In this document: one piece after another, positions 9,812 through 18,977 of the stretch
How positions within the stretch are numbered: position 1 is the first letter of the stretch
Layout of the letters: every line of letters begins with the position of its first letter
DNA from: Agrobacterium tumefaciens
Lineage (GTDB): Bacteria > Pseudomonadota > Alphaproteobacteria > Rhizobiales > Rhizobiaceae
Reading direction: 5' to 3'
NCBI RefSeq assembly: GCF_005221385.1
Contig: NZ_CP039903.1
Location: forward strand, 1,302,001 to 1,366,000
Length of the DNA: 64,000 bases
The notes under the pieces: model-generated
What the model saw: the letters and a program-made list of their open reading frames with translations, nothing else
The model's database searches: none
Told to the model about the DNA's origin: nothing
Made by a program: the position numbers and the translations under genes

Positions 9812-10747
9812 ATGACCAGCCAGACCGGTTTCAGCGACGTCGCCAAGGGCATGACCATCATGGCGGGCTGCATGTTCGTGTTGCCGGTCATGGATGCGAT
9901 TGCCAAATATATGGCGGTCAGCGGCGGCATGTCGCCGGCGCAGGTGACCTTTTACCGCTTCTTCTTTCAGGTGGTTTGCACCCTGCCGCTGCTGCTCTTG
10001 GTCTCGCCGAAAGCCCTGTTCAGCGCTAAACGCCCGTGGATGAACTGTCTGCGCGGTGTGCTGCATGCCTCGGCAAGCCTGATGTTCTTTGCCGCCGTCA
10101 AGTACATGCCGCTCGCCGATGTCTTTGCAATCTATTTCGTCGAGCCCTTCATGTTGACGATGATGTCGGCCCTCTTCCTCGGTGACAAAGTCGGCTGGAA
10201 GCGCTGGACGGCGATCGTCGTCGGTTTCGGCGGTGCGTTGATCGTCATTCAGCCGAGTTTTGAAATCTTCGGCTGGACCTCATTGCTGCCGGTCGCCTGC
10301 GCCTTTCTCTATACGCTTTACCTGTTCCTGAACCGCGCCATCGGCGATGCCGACAGTCCGCTGGTCATGCAGACCATGTCCGGCATTGCCGGAACGATCT
10401 TCATGGGCGCGGTGCTTCTGGCCGGTGATGCGCTGGGCGACAAAGATTTCACGATGTCGCTTCCGCAATCCGGCTTTGCGCTTGTCCTGCTCATCCTGTT
10501 GGGGTCGATATCCGGCTACATGCACCTGCTGATTGTCAGGGCTTTCAGGCTTGCGCCGCTGTCGCTTCTGGCGCCGTTCCAGTATTTCGAGATCATCTCG
10601 GCGACGGTTCTCGGTTATGCGCTGTTTTCGGATTTCCCGACGCCGTCAAAATGGCTCGGCATCCTCATCATCGTCGCATCCGGCCTGTTCATCATCTGGC
10701 GGGAAAGCAAGCAGGCCCAAGCCACCCCGCCGCTCGACGGGCAATGA
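9812..10747 (+). CDS. EamA/DMT-family permease
   Basis: This 311-residue membrane protein has about ten hydrophobic helices arranged as two EamA repeats (about 12-145 and 160-295). That is the usual drug/metabolite transporter layout. The N-terminal repeat contains the conserved FYRFFFQ and PLADVFAIYFVEP segments. It is probably a small-molecule exporter in the inner membrane; substrate cannot be assigned. I placed the start at ATG 9812, because the upstream TTG at 9779 lacks a good binding site. It converges on the next minus-strand gene with seven bases between. Confidence 0.85.
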   Translation: MTSQTGFSDVAKGMTIMAGCMFVLPVMDAIAKYMAVSGGMSPAQVTFYRFFFQVVCTLPLLLLVSPKALFSAKRPWMNCLRGVLHASASLMFFAAVKYMPLADVFAIYFVEPFMLTMMSALFLGDKVGWKRWTAIVVGFGGALIVIQPSFEIFGWTSLLPVACAFLYTLYLFLNRAIGDADSPLVMQTMSGIAGTIFMGAVLLAGDALGDKDFTMSLPQSGFALVLLILLGSISGYMHLLIVRAFRLAPLSLLAPFQYFEIISATVLGYALFSDFPTPSKWLGILIIVASGLFIIWRESKQAQATPPLDGQ

Positions 10748-10754
10748 CGAGGAC

Positions 10755-11213
10755 TCAGGTGCCAGAGGGCAGCGGTCCCTCATCATGATGGTCCTGCGCC
10801 TCCACAAGGCTGCCAAGCAGCCACAAGGAAACCTCGGCCGCTTCACCGGCGGATTTGAAGCGGTATGAGCCGCTATATTTCGGCATGTCAAAGAAGGTGA
10901 CGACAAAACCGTCGCCGCTTTCCAGGCTCTCGACCCTGATCCGCTCGGGGTCGATCATCACGCAGACATAGTGCGATCCCATATTGCGCATGAAGCCGGC
11001 CTTGTTGTCGTGCAGCCGCACGAAGGCCGCACCGCCATCCACCGTCATATGCAGGCTTCGGATCGCCTCATTGGGAAAGGCGCGGGCGAAATCCATGATC
11101 GCCTGCCCCACATCATGACTGTTGTCTTCATCCGTAGCCCGCGTCATGCGCCAAGCATAAACGGCAAAGACCGAAAGCAGCACGAAGACGATAATCCAGA
11201 TCGCCATATTCAT
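10755..11213 (-). CDS. Unknown protein with one N-terminal membrane anchor
   Basis: This 152-residue protein opens with a membrane helix (about 4-20, AIWIIVFVLLSVFAVYAW). A soluble domain with alternating strands and a C-terminal amphipathic helix (about 122-140) follows. It has no recognisable catalytic motif. I do not recognise the family. The length, ATG 11213 and good codon composition support a real gene. It lies downstream of the secDF unit on the same strand, with a 127-base gap, so it may be expressed separately. Confidence 0.7.
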   Translation of the reverse strand: MNMAIWIIVFVLLSVFAVYAWRMTRATDEDNSHDVGQAIMDFARAFPNEAIRSLHMTVDGGAAFVRLHDNKAGFMRNMGSHYVCVMIDPERIRVESLESGDGFVVTFFDMPKYSGSYRFKSAGEAAEVSLWLLGSLVEAQDHHDEGPLPSGT

Positions 11214-11340
11214 CGGGGACGCTCCCTCAGCACCGAAACATCACGACTCGCGAATCAAACGACGCGAACCTGCTTCAGGTTCATAGAGATCGAGACTTGT
11301 GTGAAGTGTGGCTTACGAACGACGCGGCGCGGATCGAAAA

Positions 11341-12186
11341 TCAGAAGCGCTTCAGGAGCGACGCCTTTGCCAGCAGCCATTGCCGGCGAAGCTGCGACAG
11401 CTGCAACTCACCGTCGAACACGCCCACCCCGGCCTTTCTGGCGGCGACGATAACCGGTCCAGACAGGGCAACAGGCAGATAGGCGGCAAAGACGGCCCTG
11501 GAAATCTTCGCGCGTCTTGCCTTTTCCAGATGATCGAGCGCATGGGCGGCAAATAGCTCAATGGCGATGCCGATGCGTTGCCTGTCGTCACCTTCGAGAA
11601 AGGTCTCACGATCAAGCCCGGCGGCCGAGAGCATGTCGGCGGGAATATAGACCTGCCCGCGACGGCGATGCAGCGGCATCAGCAGCAGAATTCCGGCCAT
11701 GGCCTGCGCGACGCCCGCATGTCCGGCCGCCTCCGCACTTGCCGGAGCGTCTTCCGCCGACAGCACGAGGCTCGCCAGCTGAATCAGGGCGGAAGCGGTC
11801 TCCCCGGCATAACCCTCAAGCGCGTTGCGATCCTCGAACAGATCGTCATAGAGATCGAAGATGCGCGCCTCGATCATATTGGCCAGCACCGGACGCGGCA
11901 GGCGATATTGCTCGATAACCGTCAAAAGAGCCGCGGCAACGGGATGGGACAGACTGTCGCCATGCGCATTGCCCTCAAGCAGATCGCGCCACCATTGCAT
12001 GCGAACTTCGCCGGGCAACGCCTCGCGCACGGAATCGCGGATACGCGCAATTTCAGCATTAAAAGCGTAAAGCGCCGCCAGAGAATTGCGTCTATCGGCG
12101 GGAGACAGAAGACAGGCGAGATAGCGGTCGCGATCGGTGTCGCGCAGCGTCGCGAGGCAGACGTCAAGATTTTCTGTGGGTGCCAT
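11341..12186 (-). CDS. Squalene/phytoene synthase family protein (NDUFAF6-like)
   Basis: This 281-residue protein has the trans-isoprenyl diphosphate synthase fold. The first helix motif reads FNAEIARIRD (about 43-52), without the paired aspartates of true squalene or phytoene synthases. The second acidic region DLYDDLFEDRNALEGYAGET (about 110-129) is retained. This mixed pattern is that of NDUFAF6-like proteins (mitochondrial complex I assembly factor C8orf38) rather than carotenoid or hopanoid enzymes. It lies 23 bases after the Mth938-domain gene, at the end of the yajC-secDF unit. A role in respiratory complex assembly is plausible but inferred from homology. No carotenoid genes are nearby. 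Confidence 0.8.
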   Translation of the reverse strand: MAPTENLDVCLATLRDTDRDRYLACLLSPADRRNSLAALYAFNAEIARIRDSVREALPGEVRMQWWRDLLEGNAHGDSLSHPVAAALLTVIEQYRLPRPVLANMIEARIFDLYDDLFEDRNALEGYAGETASALIQLASLVLSAEDAPASAEAAGHAGVAQAMAGILLLMPLHRRRGQVYIPADMLSAAGLDRETFLEGDDRQRIGIAIELFAAHALDHLEKARRAKISRAVFAAYLPVALSGPVIVAARKAGVGVFDGELQLSQLRRQWLLAKASLLKRF

Positions 12187-12209
12187 GGTTCCCCGCGCGA
12201 AACGTCCTG

Positions 12210-12602
12210 TCAGCCTTCGACGGCAATCAGCGCCGCAGCTACGGCGCGCGATTCCGAAAGCATGATATTATAGGTGCGCACGGCAGCACCCGTGCTCATT
12301 GGATCGACCGAAATGCCCGCCTCCTTAAAGGCGGCGCGCAGTTCCTTCGGCAGAACACGCATGCCGTCACCCGTACCGATCAACAGCACCTCAATGTCCT
12401 GCGCTTCCGCCAGAACCTTTTCGAAATGCCCGACGGTCAATTCTTTCGCATCGACCGGCTCCCAGCCATGAATGCCGGAAGGCACGAGCAGAAGCGAGCC
12501 GCGATGCGACATGTCGGCAAAACGGAAACCGCCATTGCCATAGGCATCGATGGGCGCCCGGCCGGGAAAATGGGCCGGGCGTATTTCGATCCCGCCGGCC
12601 AT
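12210..12602 (-). CDS. Mth938-domain protein (NDUFAF3-like)
   Basis: This 130-residue protein matches the Mth938/DUF498 family, whose eukaryotic member NDUFAF3 is a complex I assembly factor. The family core is visible as a glycine-rich strand (LLIGTGDGMR, about 78-87) and the segment VDPMSTGAAVRTYNIMLSE (about 104-122). Its ATG overlaps the secDF stop by one base, so translation is coupled. It is followed closely by the NDUFAF6-like gene. The molecular activity of the family is not known. Cytoplasmic location is expected. Confidence 0.85.
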   Translation of the reverse strand: MAGGIEIRPAHFPGRAPIDAYGNGGFRFADMSHRGSLLLVPSGIHGWEPVDAKELTVGHFEKVLAEAQDIEVLLIGTGDGMRVLPKELRAAFKEAGISVDPMSTGAAVRTYNIMLSESRAVAAALIAVEG

Positions 12603-15166
12603 CAGACGGCAGGCTTGCCGCCGATGGCGTTACCGGGCTTTTCATCCTTTTCGTCTTCCGCATCCTTGCTGTCGGGACGCAGCTTGAAGGCGATCAGCAC
12701 CGGCGCGGCGATATAGAGTGAAGAGAACACGCCGATACCGACACCGAACAGCATGGCGAAGGTGAAGGACCTGATAACCTCACCGCCGAAGAGGTAGAGC
12801 GCGAGCAGCGCCAGAAGCACCGTCAAACCAGTGAGGATGGTGCGTGACAGCGTCTGGTTCAGCGACACGTCGATGACCATCGACAGCGGCATCTTTTTAT
12901 ATCGCCTGAGGTTTTCGCGGATACGGTCGTAGATCACCACGGTATCGTTCAGCGAATAACCGATAATCGTCAGGATCGCCGCGATACTGGTGAGGTTGAA
13001 CTCTATCCCCAGGAAGACGAAAAGGCCGATGGTAAAGACCACGTCATGCACCATCGAGATGACCGCGCCGAGCGCGAACTGCCATTCGAAGCGCACCCAG
13101 ATATAGATCATGATCCCCGTCATGGCGAGCAGGATGCCAATCGTGGACGTATAGGTAAGGTCACCCGACACGGCCGGACCGACGACTTCCACGCGGCGGA
13201 AATCATATTTGTCCTCAAGCTCACCGCGCACCAGGGTGATGGCGGACTGCTCGGCATTTTCGCCGCCGTCCTGCGCCTGGATACGAATGAGAACATCCTG
13301 CGGCGTACCGAAGTTCTGCGCCTGGATTTCACCCAGATTGAGCTGGTTCAGACGATCGCGAATATCAGCAAGATCCGCCTCGCCCTGCTTGGCGCGCACT
13401 TCGATCACCGAACCGCCCTGGAAGTCGATACCGAGGTTCAGACCCTTGGCCATGAAACCGCCGACGCAGGCAAGCATGATGGCGCCGGTGATCATGAACA
13501 CCACGCGGCGGTAGCGCATGAACGGAATGTCCCGGCCATCGAACATGGCGGTGCGGACACCCTTCGGCAGATGTTTCGGGCGGCTGCGACGAACCCAGTA
13601 GCCAAACATCCAAGCGGTCAGCGTATAGGCCGTGAAGACGGTGGTGATGATACCGACGGCCAGCGTGACCGCGAAGCCCTTGACCGGACCGGTGCCCATG
13701 TAGAACAGCACGCTCGCCACGATGAGCGTCGTCAGGTTGGCGTCGATAATGGTCGCAAAGGCGCGGGTGAAGCCGTTATCCAGCGACTGGATCAGCGGTT
13801 TGCCGCTCTTCACCTCCTCGCGTATTCGCTCATAGATCAGAACGTTGGAATCCACGGCCATGCCGATGGTCAAGACGATACCGGCAATACCCGGCAAGGT
13901 CAGTGTCGATCCGATCACACTGAGGACCGCGAGCAGCATGACGACGTTGACGATGAGAGCGATGTTCGCCAGCAGGCCGAAGAAGCCGTAGAAGACGAAC
14001 ATGAAGATGAGGACGCCGACGGCGCCGATGGCGCTTGCCGTGAGACCCGCCGTGATGGAGTCGTTACCAAGACTCGGGCCGACGGTGCGTTCTTCAACGA
14101 CGGTCAGCGTGGCCGGAAGTGCGCCCGCACGCAAGAGAACCGCGAGGTCGTTTGCACCCTGCACCGAGAAATTACCGGAAATCTGCCCCGAACCGCCGAT
14201 GATCGGCTCGCGGATGACAGGTGCGGAAATCACCTGGTTATCAAGCACGATGGCGAAAGGCTTGCCGACATTCTGCTGCGTCGCCTGCGCAAAGCGCTGC
14301 GCGCCGCGGCTGTCGAAGCGGAAGGTAACGACCGGCTCGTTGGTCTGCTGGTTGAAGCTCGCCTGCGAATCCACGAGATTGTCGCCGGAAACGAGAGCAC
14401 GACGCTCCACCAGATAGGGAACCGGCGGATCGTCCTGTGAATAGAGAACTTCTGAGGTTGCGGGCGGACGGCCATTCATCGCTTCCTGCACCGGCATGGT
14501 GGTGTCCACCATGCGGAAGGACAGCTTTGCCGTCTGGTTGAGAAGCGATTTCAGGCGCTGCGGATCCTGAAGGCCCGGCACCTGCACGATGATGCGGTCA
14601 GAACCCTGACGCTGGATGAGCGGCTCGGTGGTGCCAACTTCGTCGACGCGGCGGCGCACGACTTCGATCGACTGCGACACGGCCGATGACAGGCGGTAAT
14701 CAACGCCTTCGTCGGTGAGGTTGAGCCGCAGCAGATTGTCGCCGCCATCGCTCATCGTCACTTCGGTGATGGAACCGCCGACCAGCGTTCCAGCGGATAC
14801 CGGCTGCGTAAGATCGCGAAGCGCCGTCTTGGCGGCTTCCAGCTGGGCGGGGTCGCTGATGCGAACCTGAATCTGCTGGCCGTTGCCGGCAAGCCCCGAA
14901 TAGCGGATATTGGCGTCGCGAAGCTGCGTGCGCACATCGCCGACAATCGTCTCAAGCCGTTCCTTGACAATGTCGGAACGCTCGATCTTGAGCATGATGT
15001 GCGAGCCGCCCTGAAGGTCGAGACCGAGCGTTACCTTGTTGTCCTTGTACCAGGCAGGCATGCTCTCCAGCTGTTTTTCCGAAAACAGGTTAGGAGAGGC
15101 GATGAAGACGCTTGCCAGCACAAGCAGCCAGATGAAGACTGTTTTCCAACGGGAAAAATGAAGCAT
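12602..15166 (-). CDS. secDF: Fused protein-export membrane protein SecDF
   Basis: This 854-residue protein joins SecD (about 1-520) and SecF (about 545-854) in one chain. Each half has one helix before a large periplasmic domain and five helices after it. The signature LGLDLQGGSHIML is near residue 48, and the SecF counterpart LGIDFQGGSVIEV is present. The complex uses the proton gradient to pull secreted proteins out of SecYEG on the periplasmic side. I chose ATG 15166 (MLHFSRWK), because the first 19 residues of the longer frame are not hydrophobic and lie in the leader. YajC is encoded immediately upstream. A hairpin at 15187-15209 sits in the leader. Confidence 0.95.
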   Translation of the reverse strand: MLHFSRWKTVFIWLLVLASVFIASPNLFSEKQLESMPAWYKDNKVTLGLDLQGGSHIMLKIERSDIVKERLETIVGDVRTQLRDANIRYSGLAGNGQQIQVRISDPAQLEAAKTALRDLTQPVSAGTLVGGSITEVTMSDGGDNLLRLNLTDEGVDYRLSSAVSQSIEVVRRRVDEVGTTEPLIQRQGSDRIIVQVPGLQDPQRLKSLLNQTAKLSFRMVDTTMPVQEAMNGRPPATSEVLYSQDDPPVPYLVERRALVSGDNLVDSQASFNQQTNEPVVTFRFDSRGAQRFAQATQQNVGKPFAIVLDNQVISAPVIREPIIGGSGQISGNFSVQGANDLAVLLRAGALPATLTVVEERTVGPSLGNDSITAGLTASAIGAVGVLIFMFVFYGFFGLLANIALIVNVVMLLAVLSVIGSTLTLPGIAGIVLTIGMAVDSNVLIYERIREEVKSGKPLIQSLDNGFTRAFATIIDANLTTLIVASVLFYMGTGPVKGFAVTLAVGIITTVFTAYTLTAWMFGYWVRRSRPKHLPKGVRTAMFDGRDIPFMRYRRVVFMITGAIMLACVGGFMAKGLNLGIDFQGGSVIEVRAKQGEADLADIRDRLNQLNLGEIQAQNFGTPQDVLIRIQAQDGGENAEQSAITLVRGELEDKYDFRRVEVVGPAVSGDLTYTSTIGILLAMTGIMIYIWVRFEWQFALGAVISMVHDVVFTIGLFVFLGIEFNLTSIAAILTIIGYSLNDTVVIYDRIRENLRRYKKMPLSMVIDVSLNQTLSRTILTGLTVLLALLALYLFGGEVIRSFTFAMLFGVGIGVFSSLYIAAPVLIAFKLRPDSKDAEDEKDEKPGNAIGGKPAV

Positions 15167-15186
15167 TTCGATCTCGGTCAGGGTTG

Positions 15187-15209
15187 GGGTTGCGCGGACA
15201 GCGCAACCC
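15187..15209 (-). promoter_or_regulatory. Hairpin in the yajC-secDF leader
   Basis: GGGTTGCGC and GCGCAACCC form a perfect 9-bp stem with a 5-base loop, about 20 bases before the secDF ATG and after the yajC stop. There is no T-run, so it is not a standard terminator. It may affect initiation or processing between the two genes. The hairpin is seen in the sequence; its function is unknown. Confidence 0.45.
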
Positions 15210-15248
15210 GTCAAAATTCGCAATCGGGCGTCCGGTTATCCGGCAGGA

Positions 15249-15596
15249 TCAGGAAGCGGCTTCCGTCTTGACCACTTCACCCTTCACACGCACTTCGGCA
15301 ATATAAGCGCGGGCAGCGCGGATTTTCACGCCTTCGGCGATTTCGACTTCGAGTTCACTGTCGTCGATGACCTTGGTCACCTTGCCAACGATGCCGCCGC
15401 CAAGAACGACCTGATCGCCACGGCGAATGCTGGTCAGCGTTTCCTGGCGCTTCTTCATCTGCGCGCGCTGCGGGCGGATGAGGAAAAAGTACCAGACGAC
15501 CATAAGGGGCGCAAACAGGAAAAGCATTTCCAGGCCGGAACCGAAGGCCGATGCGCCGCCCGTTGCGTCCTGGGCAAAAGCTTGACTAATGAACAT
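15249..15596 (-). CDS. yajC: Preprotein translocase subunit YajC
   Basis: This 115-residue protein has a single N-terminal transmembrane helix (about 22-42, LFLFAPLMVVWYFFLIRPQ). The YajC core with the conserved RPQRAQMKKRQE stretch follows, then a beta-rich cytoplasmic domain (KVTKVIDDSELEVEI). ATG 15596 has GAGGAG about 8 bases upstream; a longer frame from 15701 is not supported. It accompanies SecDF in the Sec holotranslocon, and its location directly before secDF is the usual bacterial order. Confidence 0.95.
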   Translation of the reverse strand: MFISQAFAQDATGGASAFGSGLEMLFLFAPLMVVWYFFLIRPQRAQMKKRQETLTSIRRGDQVVLGGGIVGKVTKVIDDSELEVEIAEGVKIRAARAYIAEVRVKGEVVKTEAAS

Positions 15597-15803
15597 ATAA
15601 AACTCCTCAACGATTACGGCACGACCTCGTATGCCGCCCCAGCTTTCAAGCCGCCGGAATATAGTGGGGAACGCCGGGATTGCAACAGATGCAAGGCCCA
15701 CGCCGTACCGATTCCGGACCTCTTAACCTTTATGGGCCGGAAACGCCATGCTAGGCCGGTCGCAAAACAGAGTTTTGAACACCAGACAAGCGGAAGAAAC
15801 ACC

Positions 15804-16676
15804 ATGATTCGAGAAGAAACGGCCACCCTGCTTCTTGCCGAACTGCGCCGGCTGAACGTTGCCGTGGAGCGGCTGGCCGGCCCGGGCCCCGCCGTAAACG
15901 ACTGGAATGCGGCCGATTGTTTTGTCTGGTCGCCGGTCAATTCCTTCCTGCAACCGGTCCCCCGCCCCAACCGCATCGCGCTCAAACTCATTCGCGGCGT
16001 CGATCATGTGCGTGACATCCTGCATGAAAACACCCTGCGTTTCGCCGATGGTTTTCCCGCCAACAACGTGTTGCTGTGGGGCGCACGCGGCATGGGCAAG
16101 TCCTCACTGGTCAAGGCGGTTCACGAAGATGTGCGCACTGCAAGCGGCGTTCCCCTGAAACTGGTGGAAGTGCATCGTGAGGATATCCACACCCTGCCCG
16201 CTTTGCTCGACATACTGAAAATCTCGGATCAGCGCGTCATCCTGTTCTGCGACGATCTCTCCTTCGATCACGACGACACGGCCTACAAATCGCTGAAGGC
16301 GGCGCTCGATGGTGGTATCGAAGGGCGGCCGGATAATGTCCTGTTCTATGCGACCTCCAACCGCCGCCATCTGCTGCCACGCCACATGATGGAAAACGAA
16401 CAATCGACCGCCATCAACCCGTCGGAAGCGGTAGAGGAAAAAGTCTCTCTATCGGATCGCTTCGGCCTGTGGCTCGGCTTCCACAAATGCGGCCAGGAAG
16501 ACTATCTGACGATGATCGACAGCTATGCCGAACACTTCGATCTGGGACTGGATCGGCAAACCCTGCATCACGAAGCACTGGAATGGGCGACCACCCGTGG
16601 CGGCCGCTCCGGCCGCGTTGCGTGGCAATATATTCAGGACGCCGCCGGCCGCTTGAGGAAATCCATCGACCGATAA
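15804..16676 (+). CDS. DUF815 AAA+-like ATPase
   Basis: This 290-residue protein carries a P-loop WGARGMGKSSLV (about 93-104) and a Walker B region VILFCDDLSFD (about 146-156). A later segment LFYATSNRRHLLPRHMMEN matches the sensor area of DUF815 ATPases. Such proteins lie next to yajC in many alphaproteobacteria, as here (divergent). The role is not established. I chose ATG 15804 (MIREETATLL), preceded by CGGAAG. It is predicted cytoplasmic, with no partner gene immediately downstream. Confidence 0.88.
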   Translation: MIREETATLLLAELRRLNVAVERLAGPGPAVNDWNAADCFVWSPVNSFLQPVPRPNRIALKLIRGVDHVRDILHENTLRFADGFPANNVLLWGARGMGKSSLVKAVHEDVRTASGVPLKLVEVHREDIHTLPALLDILKISDQRVILFCDDLSFDHDDTAYKSLKAALDGGIEGRPDNVLFYATSNRRHLLPRHMMENEQSTAINPSEAVEEKVSLSDRFGLWLGFHKCGQEDYLTMIDSYAEHFDLGLDRQTLHHEALEWATTRGGRSGRVAWQYIQDAAGRLRKSIDR

Positions 16677-17016
16677 CGCGACAGTGACGGCTGGCGAAAG
16701 CCGGTGTCGTTACGGCCACAAAGCGTGTCGTATTTCCGAACGACAAGCCGCGCCCCGCATGGTTTGCTGCTGCCATCCGGTTCCGCTTCGAATTCGAGGT
16801 GGAACAGTCGGAACACCGGCGAAATGCCGGTGGCTGCGGCGGGCGGTGATCGGGAGGCAGGCTGCGTCTTTTATCGACACGCAACCATTCCCCTTTCGAT
16901 CCCTTCGCCGAAAAATTCCGCTCGAACCGGACACCGGTTCAGGCGCGTATTTTGACGATATCCTGTCCGCGGAGGAGCGGGCCGGCATTGGCTTTCAACC
17001 CGAGGAGGAGATGGAT
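16677..17016. other. Intergenic region upstream of fdhA, no gene seen
   Basis: This 340-base region lies between two rightward genes. Open frames cross it but none combines a binding site with coherent composition; the frame extending fdhA upstream is most likely leader. No clear terminator follows the DUF815 gene. The last bases hold the strong GAGGAGGAG ribosome binding site of fdhA. Confidence 0.4.
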
Positions 17017-18207
17017 ATGAGCAGGAACAGAGGCGTCGTTTACCTGAAGCCCGGACAGGTCGAGGTCCGCGACATCGACGACCCCAAGCTTGAGGCGCCG
17101 GATGGCCGCCGTATCGAACACGGCGTTATTCTCAAGGTGATTTCCACCAATATCTGCGGCTCCGACCAGCACATGGTGCGCGGCCGCACCACGGCCATGC
17201 CGGGCCTCGTCCTTGGCCACGAAATCACCGGCGAAGTCATCGAAAAGGGCGTCGATGTCGAGATGCTCGAAATCGGCGACATCGTCTCGGTGCCGTTCAA
17301 CGTTGCCTGCGGCCGTTGCCGTTGCTGCAAGTCGCAGGATACCGGCGTCTGCCTGACGGTGAACCCGTCACGCGCCGGCGGCGCTTACGGTTACGTCGAC
17401 ATGGGCGGCTGGATCGGTGGACAGGCGCGTTACGTCACCATCCCCTATGCCGACTTCAACCTCCTGAAATTCCCCGATCGCGACAAGGCGATGTCGAAGA
17501 TCCGCGACCTCACCATGCTATCGGATATCCTGCCGACCGGCTTCCACGGCGCCGTCAAGGCGGGCGTCGGTGTCGGCTCCACGGTCTATGTCGCGGGTGC
17601 CGGCCCGGTCGGTCTTGCCGCTGCCGCCTCCGCCCGCATTCTGGGTGCGGCCGTCGTCATGGTCGGTGATTTCAACAAGGATCGCCTCGCCCACGCCGCC
17701 CGCGTCGGTTTCGAGCCCGTCGATCTTTCCAAGGGTGACCGGCTGGGCGACATGATTGCCGAAATCGTCGGCACCAACGAAGTCGACAGCGCCATCGACG
17801 CCGTCGGTTTCGAGGCACGCGGCCATTCCGGCGGCGAACAGCCGGCCATCGTTCTCAACCAGATGATGGAAATCACCCGCGCCGCCGGCTCTATCGGCAT
17901 TCCAGGCCTCTACGTCACCGAAGATCCCGGCGCGGTTGATAATGCAGCAAAGCAGGGCGCCCTGTCGCTGCGCTTCGGCCTCGGCTGGGCAAAGGCGCAA
18001 TCCTTCCACACCGGCCAGACGCCAGTGTTGAAATATAACCGCCAGCTCATGCAGGCGATCCTGCATGACCGCCTGCCCATCGCCGACATCGTCAATGCCA
18101 AGATCATCGCACTCGACGATGCCGTGCAGGGGTATGAAAGCTTCGATCAGGGCGCGGCAACCAAGTTCGTCCTCGACCCGCACGGCGATCTGTTGAAAGC
18201 GGCCTGA
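17017..18207 (+). CDS. fdhA: Glutathione-independent formaldehyde dehydrogenase
   Basis: This 396-residue enzyme matches the Pseudomonas putida type formaldehyde dismutase/dehydrogenase (about 398 residues). The catalytic zinc region ICGSDQHMVRGRT (Cys47) and LGHE (His68) are present. Structural cysteines fall at 98, 101, 104 and 112, and the NAD-binding turn is AGAGPVGL near 192-199. It oxidises formaldehyde to formate with tightly bound NAD. ATG 17017 was preferred over the ATG at 17011 because the GAGGAGGAG site is then 7 bases away. A strong terminator follows at 18234. The gene stands alone and could contribute to detoxification of formaldehyde released from methylated compounds. Confidence 0.92.
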   Translation: MSRNRGVVYLKPGQVEVRDIDDPKLEAPDGRRIEHGVILKVISTNICGSDQHMVRGRTTAMPGLVLGHEITGEVIEKGVDVEMLEIGDIVSVPFNVACGRCRCCKSQDTGVCLTVNPSRAGGAYGYVDMGGWIGGQARYVTIPYADFNLLKFPDRDKAMSKIRDLTMLSDILPTGFHGAVKAGVGVGSTVYVAGAGPVGLAAAASARILGAAVVMVGDFNKDRLAHAARVGFEPVDLSKGDRLGDMIAEIVGTNEVDSAIDAVGFEARGHSGGEQPAIVLNQMMEITRAAGSIGIPGLYVTEDPGAVDNAAKQGALSLRFGLGWAKAQSFHTGQTPVLKYNRQLMQAILHDRLPIADIVNAKIIALDDAVQGYESFDQGAATKFVLDPHGDLLKAA

Positions 18208-18233
18208 CGCCTAGATCAACAGTCCAGAATGAT

Positions 18234-18269
18234 AAACGCCCGCGACACATCCCGTCGCGGGCGTTTTTG
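18234..18269 (+). terminator. Terminator of fdhA
   Basis: AAACGCCCGCGAC pairs with GTCGCGGGCGTTT across a 7-base loop and ends in TTTTT. It lies 27 bases after the fdhA stop and may also help separate the convergent TetR gene. Confidence 0.9.
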
Positions 18270-18299
18270 CATGACCAAACATGTCTCCAGCCGGAGATA

Positions 18300-18959
18300 T
18301 TATTCTTCGCTCTCGGCAAGCGCTTCAAGCTCGGCTGCCGCCTCAGCGGAAAGATAAGGCCTGAAGAGGCTGGAGACCTGCTGCAGCCCCCAACCCAGCT
18401 GCTGCGGTCCGAATTCGCTGACGCCTTCCTGCAGATTGAGATAGGCCGCCCAATAGGTCGAGACGATCCACAGATTGGTCAAAACCGCGTCGCGCTCGCT
18501 CTCGGGAATGGTCACCAGACCCGCATTCTGCATGCGGCCGACAATGTCGCCAACCGCCAGTCGCATCGCAGCACTTATGGTTCTGACCGGCTCCACCAGT
18601 GATGGTGCCAGTGCGATCAGGCCGACCAGGTCGCGAAACAGAAAGCGGTAATTCCACACCAGCGAGAACCATTGCCGAAGAAAACCGGCATAGGTGGCCG
18701 CCGCAGCCTCGTCTGCCCCGTCAACGGTTGCGACCAGCATCATCGCATCGGCTTCGAACCGCGCAAACAGCGCGAGAACCAGCGATTCCTTGGTGCGGAA
18801 ATGATAATAAAGATTGCCCTCGTTAATATCGACCGCAAGGGCGATCTCGGCCGTCGTTACGCGATCAGGCCCGCGCCCGTTGAACAGCTCAAGGGCAGCG
18901 TCCAGAATTCTGTCCCGCGTGCGCGCTCGCGCCGGTCGCTCTGCCTCTTTGCTCTTCAT
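18300..18959 (-). CDS. TetR-family repressor facing the P450 gene
   Basis: This 219-residue protein has the TetR N-terminal helix-turn-helix (about 12-60) with TTAEIALAVDINEGNLYYHF as the recognition region. The helical ligand-binding domain includes the DUF-like C-terminal segment seen in alphaproteobacterial TetR members. ATG 18959 follows AGGA; the TTG codon just before it (18960-18962) is not needed. It is transcribed away from the cytochrome P450 gene, with a 111-base intergenic region holding two perfect 16-bp operators. This suggests it represses both the P450 and itself. The inducer is unknown; the P450 substrate is the obvious candidate. Confidence 0.88.
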   Translation of the reverse strand: MKSKEAERPARARTRDRILDAALELFNGRGPDRVTTAEIALAVDINEGNLYYHFRTKESLVLALFARFEADAMMLVATVDGADEAAAATYAGFLRQWFSLVWNYRFLFRDLVGLIALAPSLVEPVRTISAAMRLAVGDIVGRMQNAGLVTIPESERDAVLTNLWIVSTYWAAYLNLQEGVSEFGPQQLGWGLQQVSSLFRPYLSAEAAAELEALAESEE

Positions 18960-18977
18960 CAAAATCCTGCCCCGCCA

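Noticed and set aside
13046..14440. 464-codon plus-strand frame within secDF
   Set aside because: It is antisense to a well-conserved SecDF and very rich in His and Asp, as expected for a mirror frame.
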